A stretch of 22,485 bases of DNA, taken from NCBI GenBank assembly GCA_035945515.1, contig DASZAE010000107.1, positions 1 through 22,485 on the forward strand. Direction: 5' to 3'. This document shows, piece by piece, positions 15,641 to 22,485 of this stretch; the stretch's first letter is position 1, and every line of letters begins with the position of its first letter. The DNA is from RH2-MAG17b sp035945515 (lineage in GTDB: Bacteria > Acidobacteriota > Terriglobia > UBA7540). The notes beneath the pieces were generated by a model, which did no database searches, was not told the origin of the DNA, and saw only the letters and a program-made list of their open reading frames with translations. A program made the position numbers and the translations under genes.

Positions 15641-18361
15641 TTGAGCTCTATTTCATATAAAACACAGGCGTTAAACTATCGCTCCATCGCACAGAGCAGC
15701 GCGCGGCTGGCAGCATTGCTTGTATTTTTCTTCTGCTTCGGGTTCGCGCCGCAGCTTCGCGCCGCAGAACCTACAGGGCAAGACGTTCTGCGCGCGACGC
15801 TCTCGAATGGCTTGCGCGTGGTCATTGTGCGCAACCGTCTTGCTCCGGTTGTCACCACGATGGTCAACTATCTCGTAGGATCGAATGAAACGCCCGCCGG
15901 GTTTCCAGGCGCCGCCCATGCGCAGGAGCACATGATGTTTCGCGGCAGTCCCAGTCTTTCTGTCGACCAACTGTCGGATATTGCCGCCGAAATGGGCGGC
16001 TCGTTTGACGCCGACACGCAGCAAACAGTGACGCAATACTTCTATACCGTTCCGTCCCAAGACCTTGACGTGGCCTTGCACATCGAGGCCATCCGCATGA
16101 GCGGCGTGGATGACAGCCAGGCGCAGTGGGAAAAAGAGCGCGGCGCCATCGAGCAGGAAGTCGCGCAAGATTACTCGAATCCCGTATTTTCGTTCTACAT
16201 CAAGCTGCTTGAAGCCATGTATAAGGGAACGCCTCTCTCGAATCCGGGTCTCGGCACGCGCCCCTCGTTCGAAAAAACCACGGCGGCGGATCTGAAGCAG
16301 TTCTACGACCAATGGTACGCCCCCAATAATGCCATCCTGGTTGTGGTGGGCGACGTTGACCCGCAACAGGCTTTGTCCGAAGTAAAAAGCCTTTTCAGCG
16401 CCATTCCCTCGAAGACGCTGCCCAAGCGTCCCGAATTCAATCTAAGTCCGGTTCAAGCGCAAACCATGAATCTGACGAGCGACCTTCCCTATGGCCTCGC
16501 CATTGTTTCGTTCCGGCTGCCCGGCACCGACAATCCCGACTACGCCGCGACTCAGGTCTTAACCGACGTGTTGAGCAGCCAGCGCGGCACGCTTTACGCC
16601 CTGGTGCCGCAAGGCAAGGCGCTCTTCGCGGGTTTCCAGTTTGAGGCCTTGCCGCAATCGGGCCTCGGATTTGCGCTGGCAGCTTATCCGAAAGGGGCGG
16701 ACGCAACAGAATTGACAACCGAGATCACGAACATCATCACCGGCGATCTGAAAAACGGCTTTCCGCCCGATCTCGTCGAGGCCGCCAAGCTGCACGAACT
16801 GGCAAGCGTCGAACTGCAGAAAAACTCGGTTTCGGGCCTCGCCGCGGCTTGGTCCGAGGCCGTGGCCATTGAAGGCCGCCAGTCGCCCGAAGATGACGTC
16901 AAGGCCATGCAGCGAGTCACGGTCGAGGACGTTAACCGCGCCGCCCGGAAATATCTCACGCTGGATAACGCCATCACCGCCGTGCTCACGCCGCAACCTT
17001 CGGGCAAACCCGTCTCGAGGAAATCGTTTGGCGGGCAGGAATCGTTCGCTCCTGAACACGCCAAGAGCGTTCCGCTTCCCGGCTGGGCGCAAGCGGCCCT
17101 TGAGAGGCTCGCCGTTCCCGCTCCAACGCTTCATCCAGAGGTAAGCACGCTGCCCAATGGCATCCGCCTGATCGTGCAACCGCTGTCGATCAGCAACACG
17201 GTCAGCGTCTACGGACACATTAAGAATGAACCTGACCTCGAAACCCCAAAGAGCCAGGAAGGCGTGAGCAGCGTGCTCGACCGGCTCTTTTCCTTCGGAA
17301 CCACCACGCTCGACCGCATTGCCTATCAAAAGGCTTTAGACCAGATCGGCGCCAACGAGTCGGCTGGAACAGATTTTTCACTCTCGGTGCTCGCCAGCCA
17401 CTTCGACCGCGGGGTCGAGTTGCTTGCGGATAACGAACTGCACGCCGCGCTGCCCGCCCAGGCGTTTCAGATTGTAAAGCCCCAGATGGCGCAGGCCGTC
17501 GCCGGGCAGCTCGAAAGCCCCGATTACCTCGCTGGGCGCGCCGTGGACCTCGGACTCTATCCGAAGGACGATCCCAACCTGCGCGAGGCCACGCCACAGA
17601 CCGTTTCGTCTCTCAATCTCACTGATGTCGAAGATTACTACCATCACATCTTCCGTCCCGACCTCACCACCATCGTTATTGCCGGCGACGTGACGCCCGC
17701 TGAAGCGAAAGCGGTGATCGAGAAATATTTCGGCGCGTGGCAAGCCACCGGACCAAAGCCGGAAACCGACTTGCAGCCCGTGCCCGCTAACGCGCCCTCG
17801 GCCACGACCGTGCCCGACTCCAGCCGCGTCCAGGACAATGTGACGCTTGCCGAAACGCTGGGCGTCAACCGCTTCAGCCCGGACTACTACGCGCTGGAAC
17901 TTGGCAACAACGTGCTCGGCGGCGGCTTTTATGCCAGCCGGTTTTCCAAAGACCTGCGCGAGAACGCGGGCCTCGTCTACTATGTCGGATCTTCTCTCGC
18001 GGCGGGAAAGACCCGCACCGTCTACACGGTTTCCTACGGCTGCGATCCTCCCAACGTTTCGAAGGCGCGTGCGCTCATTGTGCGCGACCTGAAAGACATG
18101 CAAACCTCGCCCGCCTCTTCCGAGGAGCTTCGCAAAACCAAAGCCCTCCTGCTGCGGCGGATTCCGCTGGCTGAGTCGAGCGTGCGCAGCATTGCGGGCG
18201 GTTGGATTGCGCGCACCGATCTCGGCCTGCCGTTGGACGAGCCCACGCGCGCCGCCGAGCACTATGTCGAGCTCACGCCGGCGCAGGTCGAAGCCGCGTT
18301 CTCCAAGTGGATTCGCCCGGGCGACCTTGTGCAGGTCGTGCAAGGGCCAAATCCTCAGTAG
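15641..18361 (+). CDS. Exported M16-family (pitrilysin-like) zinc metalloprotease, two-domain
   Basis: The 906-residue product contains two tandem M16 units, each a catalytic-type plus C-terminal-type half. The first unit holds the zinc-binding HxxEH (H93-A-Q-E96-H97) and the third ligand E173, 76 residues downstream as in pitrilysin. The second unit (from about residue 500, LPNGIRLIVQPL) lacks the motif and would act as the inactive half of the clamshell. A hydrophobic segment at residues 22-35 followed by LRAAEP is a signal peptide, so it acts in the periplasm or outside. The start is TTG at 15641, supported by a strong GAGGTGA at 15631-15637. Such proteins degrade peptides or process exported proteins. 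It converges with the M1-like peptidase gene, 95 bases away. Confidence 0.93.
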   Translation: MSSISYKTQALNYRSIAQSSARLAALLVFFFCFGFAPQLRAAEPTGQDVLRATLSNGLRVVIVRNRLAPVVTTMVNYLVGSNETPAGFPGAAHAQEHMMFRGSPSLSVDQLSDIAAEMGGSFDADTQQTVTQYFYTVPSQDLDVALHIEAIRMSGVDDSQAQWEKERGAIEQEVAQDYSNPVFSFYIKLLEAMYKGTPLSNPGLGTRPSFEKTTAADLKQFYDQWYAPNNAILVVVGDVDPQQALSEVKSLFSAIPSKTLPKRPEFNLSPVQAQTMNLTSDLPYGLAIVSFRLPGTDNPDYAATQVLTDVLSSQRGTLYALVPQGKALFAGFQFEALPQSGLGFALAAYPKGADATELTTEITNIITGDLKNGFPPDLVEAAKLHELASVELQKNSVSGLAAAWSEAVAIEGRQSPEDDVKAMQRVTVEDVNRAARKYLTLDNAITAVLTPQPSGKPVSRKSFGGQESFAPEHAKSVPLPGWAQAALERLAVPAPTLHPEVSTLPNGIRLIVQPLSISNTVSVYGHIKNEPDLETPKSQEGVSSVLDRLFSFGTTTLDRIAYQKALDQIGANESAGTDFSLSVLASHFDRGVELLADNELHAALPAQAFQIVKPQMAQAVAGQLESPDYLAGRAVDLGLYPKDDPNLREATPQTVSSLNLTDVEDYYHHIFRPDLTTIVIAGDVTPAEAKAVIEKYFGAWQATGPKPETDLQPVPANAPSATTVPDSSRVQDNVTLAETLGVNRFSPDYYALELGNNVLGGGFYASRFSKDLRENAGLVYYVGSSLAAGKTRTVYTVSYGCDPPNVSKARALIVRDLKDMQTSPASSEELRKTKALLLRRIPLAESSVRSIAGGWIARTDLGLPLDEPTRAAEHYVELTPAQVEAAFSKWIRPGDLVQVVQGPNPQ

Positions 18362-18456
18362 TCGATAGCCAGCAGGCGCAGGGTTTGCGCGCCGATGGCG
18401 CGGCAGGCCCTGGTCGCGCCTCCCGGAGACCGTTAATCTCATACGTCGCGTTAATC

Positions 18457-20484
18457 TCACGCGCCGGTCTGGTTTGGCTTCGTGCTATAAGGTTTTTTGA
18501 TGTATTCGTTGGCTAGGGTGAGGGCGCCCTGCGTGTTGTCGTTGGTATGGAGGGCGCGGTTATATTCGTTGAGGGCGCGGTCGCGCTGGCCGGTGGCGTC
18601 AAAAATCTCGCCGATTTTCAGATAGCTCCAAACCTCAACCCACTTCGGGGTAAGGTCGCCATTGAGCGCGTCCTGGAAAGATTCGAGCGCCGCATTGTAG
18701 TTGTGCAGCGTCAAGAGGATGTCGCCGATGCGGTAATGCGCCAGCGAATTGTTGGGGTTATCCTGAAGCACTTTGCGGTACTGTCCAATGGCGGCGAAAT
18801 ATTCCGTCTCCTGCGCTAACTGATCGGCGCGCGCCATCTCCACCTGAATGCGGGTTTTCTCCGTGAACTTCAGGATGTCGCTCGCCGGATCGATCATCAC
18901 CTGAAGGGGCCGGCCCCGCGTATCAATCGTGAAGTTCGCCGTGGTGCCCACCATCTCCACCACCTGATTGACGGGCGGGCGCCCGGCCGCATAGACGCGC
19001 ACGTCAATCGGCATCCGGAAGATGTCGAGGTCTTGCTGCATCTTGCCCACCACCTGGTAGCCGGTCTGCGTTTTGTAAATCGCCCACTGCCGCTTGAATT
19101 GGGGCACGCCGGTGGAATCCACCCATTGCGCGAAGAAATAGGTCAGGCGTTGTTTGCTGCTCTCTTCCGCCAGCTTTTGAAACTGCTCCGTGGTGATCGT
19201 TTTCCAGGCGTAATCATGCGCCATCGCCTTGAGCGCGGCAAAAAACGCCGGGTCTTTGATCACCCAGCGGAGCATATGAAACACCATCGCGCCCTTGTCA
19301 AACACCACCGATTGGTACTCCGGGCTGAAGGGCTGAAGCGTGCCCGCCCGCGCAATCGGCGAGACGCTTTCGTGCGTGAGCGCGCCAATGGCGACCGTCT
19401 GCATCTGGTCTTCAAAAGCTGTTTCACCCTCGGTCGCTTGAATGAACAGGGCGGCGGAATAAGTGGAAAGCCCGTCATTGAGGAAGCTGTCATCGGGCGT
19501 CGCCGGGCTCACCAGGCAGGGCCACCACTGATGGGCGATTTCGTGCGCGAGCAGATCGGCGTCGACCGGCGCCGTAAATCCGCGCGCGGCAAGCGCCACC
19601 AATCCCGGACCCGAGTAGCCGCCGAGCGTGTCATTATCGATTTCCACCAGGTTCAGGTGATCGACCGGCAGGTCGCCGAATTTATCCGCGTAAAAGGCGA
19701 GCACCTTGTCCGCCGTCGCGGCGTAAGACGGAGCGTACTTCACGTCGTCCTGCTTCATATAAACCGTTAGTTTCACGCCGCCCGCCATCGAAGTCTGCGC
19801 AACGTAAGGACCGGCAATCACGGTTCCGGGAAAGGAATCGTGGGCATACTGAAAAGTGTAAGTGTCCCCGGCGGCTGAGTTCACGGGCCCCGAAGCGTCT
19901 CCCGAAGCGATCACGGTCTGGCCGTGAGGCACGGTAATGCGCAGAGTCGCTGAAAAACGGTCGAGGCCCGCGCCATTCACCGGAAACCAGCAGGCGGGGT
20001 AGAGCAGATACGACCCTTCCGGAGCGACATTCGCCAGCTTTAGACCTTCCACCGGGCTGCCGTCCGCCGTCTCCAGCAGGCCGGCGTATTGCGTGGTGAT
20101 GGTCGTAGGCGTGCCCGCGGGCAGCGGATTCAGCAGCGAGACGGCAAGCACCAGCCCTTGCTGCGAAAATTGCACGGGCTGGCCGGTGGGGCCGAGAACG
20201 CTTCGCACCTTCAGCCCGCTATCCAGCTTGAAATTAACCGCCGTCAGGTCGATCTGCGGCACGAAAGTGATCTTCACCGTGGCCGCGAGCGTGTGCGTGG
20301 ACGGAAAAAGCGTGGCGTCAATCGTGTAATTCACAACCTTGTACCGCCCGCCGGTTTCCTGCTCCTGCGCCCAAGCCCCAGATGCTCCAATGCCTAACGC
20401 CAAGACCAGGCATAACGGGCACAACACCGCCCATCGCCAGTTGGCCGCAAGGCCTCGCGCTCGCCTCCATTCGCTCTTTCTCAT
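18457..20484 (-). CDS. Exported M1-like (gluzincin) metallopeptidase with C-terminal TPR repeats
   Basis: Counted from the ATG at 20484 (675 residues), the signal peptide ends GASGAWA-QEQ near residue 38. A beta-rich N-terminal aminopeptidase-type domain follows, then zinc motif H314-E315-I-A-H318. The residue at the third ligand position, 19 after H318, is Asp (D337 in FLNDGLSTY) rather than the usual Glu. The GAMEN exopeptidase motif is replaced by GGYSGPGL. A tail at about 545-660 has two to three TPR-like repeats (YFAAIGQYRKVLQDNPNN, AHYRIGDILLTLHNYNAAL, YLKIGEIFDATGQRDRALNEY). I chose 20484 for its AAGGG upstream and a normal signal length. In-frame starts at 20496, 20511, 20520 and GTG 20553 are possible. 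Fold and export are clear, activity is not. Confidence 0.88.
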   Translation of the reverse strand: MRKSEWRRARGLAANWRWAVLCPLCLVLALGIGASGAWAQEQETGGRYKVVNYTIDATLFPSTHTLAATVKITFVPQIDLTAVNFKLDSGLKVRSVLGPTGQPVQFSQQGLVLAVSLLNPLPAGTPTTITTQYAGLLETADGSPVEGLKLANVAPEGSYLLYPACWFPVNGAGLDRFSATLRITVPHGQTVIASGDASGPVNSAAGDTYTFQYAHDSFPGTVIAGPYVAQTSMAGGVKLTVYMKQDDVKYAPSYAATADKVLAFYADKFGDLPVDHLNLVEIDNDTLGGYSGPGLVALAARGFTAPVDADLLAHEIAHQWWPCLVSPATPDDSFLNDGLSTYSAALFIQATEGETAFEDQMQTVAIGALTHESVSPIARAGTLQPFSPEYQSVVFDKGAMVFHMLRWVIKDPAFFAALKAMAHDYAWKTITTEQFQKLAEESSKQRLTYFFAQWVDSTGVPQFKRQWAIYKTQTGYQVVGKMQQDLDIFRMPIDVRVYAAGRPPVNQVVEMVGTTANFTIDTRGRPLQVMIDPASDILKFTEKTRIQVEMARADQLAQETEYFAAIGQYRKVLQDNPNNSLAHYRIGDILLTLHNYNAALESFQDALNGDLTPKWVEVWSYLKIGEIFDATGQRDRALNEYNRALHTNDNTQGALTLANEYIKKPYSTKPNQTGA

Positions 20485-20618
20485 GCCACCCTTCATTCTT
20501 TTCACCACCATCCGGTTCATCTCGGTCCCAAGCCGTTCGGCGACATCGGTCACGGCGGCCAGCGCCCTTCGCCCCTTTGTAAAACGAATCTCAAGCGCCT
20601 ACATCATTTGGATTAAAT

Positions 20619-20624
20619 ATTATA
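20619..20624 (-). promoter_or_regulatory. Possible -10 element for the M1-like peptidase gene
   Basis: The minus strand reads TATAAT, a perfect -10 hexamer, in a short AT-rich patch upstream of the gene. There is no good -35 at 16-18 bases, so support is weak. Transcription would begin near 20612, giving a leader of 59 to 128 bases depending on which start codon is used. Confidence 0.3.
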
Positions 20625-20696
20625 AGCGGCAGTTGTATCATGCGCCTTGCCATTTTTAATCCCCGTTTAATCCCGCACATTGTCCACGCCTGTTAC

Positions 20697-20731
20697 GCGC
20701 GGATTTTTGCTTTTGAAACTCCGCGGGGTTT
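20697..20731 (+). repeat. Palindromic repeat, copy 1
   Basis: An imperfect hairpin unit with arms CGCGGA (20698-20703) and TCCGCG (20720-20725) and a T-rich loop ending GAAAC. It aligns without gaps to 21345-21379 (27 of 35 positions by eye), including the arms, so the two are diverged copies of one family in the same orientation about 650 bases apart. Confidence 0.6.
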
Positions 20732-20765
20732 TGTTGTAGCAGCGGCGACATACTATAGCGGCCTC

Positions 20766-20916
20766 TGCGAAAGGGCACGACTTCAAGTCGTGCCGGAATA
20801 GGATCGTAAAGCATTTCTTCCCCCATGCGCGCCGATGCGGCAAGCCGCATCGGCGCGTGCAAGCTAGATCTATGCCGGACTGCCGATGGCACGGCTTAAA
20901 GCCGTACCCTTTCGCA
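20766..20916. repeat. MITE-like nested inverted-repeat element, about 151 bases
   Basis: Terminal inverted repeats of 29 bases (20766-20794 and 20888-20916) begin TGCGAAAGGG and match at 25 of 29 positions. Each terminal repeat is itself a hairpin: the left contains GCACGACTT-C-AAGTCGTGC, the right ACGGCTT-A-AAGCCGT. In the middle, 20828-20841 and 20844-20857 form a perfect 14-base-pair palindrome around AA (arms CGCGCCGATGCGGC). There is no coding capacity. The four terminal mismatches are all transitions, and three of the four fall in the inner hairpins. No target-site duplication is obvious at the ends. It could be a non-autonomous mobile element or an array of palindromic repeats. Confidence 0.7.
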
Positions 20917-21220
20917 ACCGTAAAATCTCGTTTTTGGCCTCAAAAAGCCGTTACGAACCGTAGACAAACCGGACTTCCTCTTGCATCTCCTTTGTTTTGT
21001 TACAAATGCTCCGGTTTGTTGTCAGAATCGATCTAATTCCTTTGCCTTCAACTCATTGCATCGATTTTGCCCGTTTTCCCGTCCGGTTTGCTCCGCTTTG
21101 CTTTTCTAATCTTCCTTCAGTTTCTATAACTTGCAAAAAAGTAAAACAATCCTTTTTGGTGTTTTTGCTCTCTTTTCACCTTTAACCGCCTTGGGTTCAA
21201 TTGCTTACTGCAATAATTCA

Positions 21221-21335
21221 TGCGCACTAACGAGCAATTCCGATTTTGATCGAGCATGGTTCGTGAGACCTCTCGTTGGCGCGGCCAGCCAGTTCTGTAC
21301 CGGCGGGCAAAGCCTATAAGGGGCCGCCGGTTTTT
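21221..21335 (+). ncRNA. Candidate structured small RNA ending in an intrinsic terminator
   Basis: An extended -10 (TGC-AATAAT, 21209-21217) precedes a segment that folds by eye into a closed multi-arm structure. GCGC (21222-21225) plus AACGAG (21229-21234) pair with CTCGTT (21272-21277) plus GCGC (21279-21282). Inside are CGAT-TTTG-ATCG (21241-21252) and GGTT-CGTGA-GACC (21258-21270). The terminator hairpin follows at 21299-21335. There is no plus-strand gene downstream to regulate, so a trans-acting or antisense RNA would fit better than a riboswitch. I recognise no known RNA family; it is not a tRNA. The evidence is structural only. Confidence 0.35.
21299..21335 (+). terminator. Rho-independent terminator-like hairpin
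   Basis: ACCGGCGG (21299-21306) and CCGCCGGT (21324-21331) are perfect eight-base arms, followed by five T (21331-21335). The loop is 17 bases, longer than usual. No recognisable plus-strand gene ends before it. CGGCC at 21282-21286 could pair instead with GGCCG at 21322-21326, disrupting the right arm. Confidence 0.5.
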
Positions 21336-21338
21336 AGC

Positions 21339-21433
21339 TGTATAGCGCAGAGCTTTACTTTTAAAACTCTGCGGCATTTCAGCCGTCCCAAAGAAAAGCC
21401 GCAGGGTTATTGAGACGAACCCTGCGCTACACA
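21339..21433. repeat. Palindromic element with 12-base terminal inverted repeats, about 95 bases
   Basis: The ends TGTATAGCGCAG (21339-21350) and CTGCGCTACACA (21422-21433) are inverted copies (11 of 12). Inside lie two hairpins: CGCAGAG (21346-21352) with CTCTGCG (21367-21373), and CGCAGGGTT (21400-21408) with AACCCTGCG (21418-21426). The inner CTGCGGC and GCCGCAG also pair, so the whole can fold as a cloverleaf. The left half is a copy of the repeat at 20697-20731. It lies 74 bases past the lpxB stop and might also protect the 3' end of that mRNA. Confidence 0.65.
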
Positions 21434-21506
21434 ACCAGCCTAACACCCAACTCTGAGACTTTTGAGACATACGGGATAAATGGGACGATTTTTCATGCAC
21501 GCGCCC

Positions 21507-22485
21507 TCATCCCCGGCCCGAGGCGGCGCTCCCGGTATGAGAAGGTGCCGGCTCTTCCACCATTTTCATGACCGTATCCGCCAGACGCTGGATTGCCCCG
21601 CCTTTTCCAAGATGTGTAGTAACGGCTTTCAACTCTTCAATCATGGCCGTTTGCGCCTGCGAGTCGTCAAGCAGCCGGGTTACCTCGGCGGCTAGGCGGG
21701 GCGCGGTGAAATCATTCTGAATAAGTTCTTCCACCACTTTCTTGCCCGCAAGAATATTGACCATGCTGAAAAAGTTGATATCTACCATGCGTCGCGCGAG
21801 AAAGGCCGTCATCGGCGAGACGCGATAGACCACCACCATAGGCCGGCCAAGCAGCGCGGCTTCAACGGTCGCGGTGCCACTGGCGACCACAGCCAGCGTG
21901 GACCACGCCAGCGCATCGTAAGTGGCGTGATCGAGAACGCGTATTTCGAGCGCGCCCAGCGACCCCTGCTGAAAATAGGTTTCGATACGACGCTTCTCGA
22001 TTCCCGGCGCAACCGGCAACACGAATTGGACCCGCCGCTGCCCTGAAATCCGGCGCGCCGCCTGAAGAAGAGTTGGGAGAATATAGCGAATTTCCACCTC
22101 GCGGCTGCCGGGAAGCAAGGCCACTACCGGCAGAGCCGGGTCGAGCCGCGCCTTAGCGAAGAACTCGTCGCGCGAAAGGCTTGGCGCCACCATATCCACC
22201 AGAGGATGCCCGCAATACTCCGCGGGGACGCCTACCCGGAGGTAAATCTCTGGCTCAAAATCAAAAATGCACACCATGCGGTCCACAAGCGCAGTAAGCT
22301 GGCGGAGCCGCCATTTCTTCCACGCCCAAATCTGGGGGCTGACGAAATAAAGCACGGGGATGCCCAGCCGTTTGAGCCGCTTGGCAAGGCGCATGTTGAG
22401 CGAGGGCGAGTCAATCAGAATGGCAAGCCGCGGGCGGCGGCGCGCCGCTTCGCGCATAAGCTGGTTGAAGGCATGATAGGCGCGC
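21507..22485 (-). CDS. lpxB: Lipid-A-disaccharide synthase, N-terminus cut by the window edge
   Basis: LpxB (glycosyltransferase family 19) joins UDP-2,3-diacylglucosamine and lipid X to form the lipid A disaccharide at the inner-membrane face. About 326 residues are visible; the E. coli enzyme has 382, so roughly the first 60 are missing. The frame is open to the right edge (YHAFNQLMREAARRRP). Family signatures are LIDSPSLNMRLAK, VLYFVSPQIWAWKKWR, IFDFEPEIYLRVG, YCGHPLVD, VALLPGSREVEI and VVASGTATVEAALLGRPMVV. The ATG at 22457 is internal and not the true start. Gene presence indicates an LPS-bearing Gram-negative cell. Downstream lies the palindrome-rich intergenic region, with no gene closely following. 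Confidence 0.95.
   Translation of the reverse strand, partial: RAYHAFNQLMREAARRRPRLAILIDSPSLNMRLAKRLKRLGIPVLYFVSPQIWAWKKWRLRQLTALVDRMVCIFDFEPEIYLRVGVPAEYCGHPLVDMVAPSLSRDEFFAKARLDPALPVVALLPGSREVEIRYILPTLLQAARRISGQRRVQFVLPVAPGIEKRRIETYFQQGSLGALEIRVLDHATYDALAWSTLAVVASGTATVEAALLGRPMVVVYRVSPMTAFLARRMVDINFFSMVNILAGKKVVEELIQNDFTAPRLAAEVTRLLDDSQAQTAMIEELKAVTTHLGKGGAIQRLADTVMKMVEEPAPSHTGSAASGRG

Larger units (their letters stand above)
20554..21506. other. Long intergenic region rich in palindromes, no credible gene
   Basis: About 950 bases between the M1-like gene and the lpxB stop. From left to right it holds: the M1 promoter side (AT-rich near 20610-20625); a palindromic copy at 20697-20731; a nested inverted-repeat element at 20766-20916; and a pyrimidine-rich, lower-GC stretch at about 20930-21200, in which CCGGTTTG occurs twice directly (21011, 21083) and once inverted (20966-20973). 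After that come a possible small RNA with terminator (21221-21335) and a second palindromic element (21339-21433). The open frames here, up to 127 codons, run through the repeats and have no recognisable protein features. Confidence 0.7.

Noticed and set aside
18432..18459. Direct repeat GTTAATCTCA at 18432 and 18450
   Set aside because: Only two ten-base copies, one overlapping the stop codon of the M1-like gene. Too short to support a functional element.
17378..18460. 360-codon open frame on the minus strand, antisense to the M16 gene
   Set aside because: Long antisense frames are expected in GC-rich coding DNA. The plus-strand product is a clear M16 protease and the antisense product shows only Arg/Gly/His-rich composition with no motif.
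19033..19770. 245-codon open frame on the plus strand, antisense to the M1-like gene
   Set aside because: It overlaps the zinc motif region of the true gene in antisense and has no recognisable domain.
20656..20892. 78-codon open frame on the minus strand
   Set aside because: It lies almost wholly in the palindromic repeat copy and nested element, with no protein-like features.
21221..21300. tRNA gene in the structured segment
   Set aside because: The arm lengths, lack of a T-loop (GTTCRA) and lack of a seven-base acceptor stem rule out a tRNA fold.
20690..21440. CRISPR array
   Set aside because: The repeats are palindromes of differing sequence and spacing, not regularly spaced identical direct repeats, and no cas gene is present.
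21117..21500. 127-codon open frame on the minus strand
   Set aside because: It runs through the palindromic element and the candidate RNA, its product has no domain or signal features, and no ribosome site is convincing. It is a by-product of the repeats.

Overview
The window looks like a chromosomal segment of a Gram-negative, GC-rich soil-type bacterium, most likely a member of the Acidobacteriota. This is an inference from three things: an lpxB gene (lipid A synthesis), a type IV pilus alignment/secretin operon, and intergenic spaces loaded with GC-rich palindromic repeats. No ribosomal RNA or other phylogenetic marker is present to settle it.

Left region (1-5240, minus strand): an operon reading leftward encodes a small excisionase-type helix-turn-helix protein, then PilM, PilN, PilO, PilP and PilQ (cut by the left edge). 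Three junctions overlap or nearly overlap (HTH/pilM, pilM/pilN, pilP/pilQ), as expected for translationally coupled subunits of one machine. PilM-N-O-P form the inner-membrane and periplasmic alignment complex and PilQ is the outer-membrane pore. The operon starts from an AT-rich divergent promoter region (about 5165-5300) with back-to-back promoters and two short palindromes over the -35 elements.

Middle region (5453-11332): rightward genes encode a cysteine-rich YkgJ-type protein and then a three-gene module (carboxyltransferase subunit of methylcrotonyl-CoA carboxylase, HMG-CoA lyase-like protein, LiuC-like enoyl-CoA hydratase). Together these can carry out the last three steps of leucine breakdown, 3-methylcrotonyl-CoA to acetyl-CoA plus acetoacetate. 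The biotin carboxylase partner is not in the window. An aldehyde dehydrogenase faces them convergently.

Right region (11388-20484): gamma-glutamyltransferase, a TIM-barrel isomerase/epimerase and asparaginyl-tRNA synthetase follow one another on the plus strand. The synthetase appears to lack any ATG, GTG or TTG start at a position compatible with its fold. Next comes a secreted two-domain M16 metalloprotease, and convergent to it an exported M1-like metallopeptidase with a C-terminal TPR tail and altered catalytic motifs.

Right edge (20485-22485): a roughly 950-base stretch without a credible gene holds several nested palindromic elements, a pyrimidine-rich segment and a possible small structured RNA with its own intrinsic terminator. 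It lies downstream of lpxB, which runs off the right edge. The strongest candidates for something new are the non-canonical start of asnS, the modified M1-TPR peptidase, and the repeat/RNA cluster at 20.7-21.4 kb.
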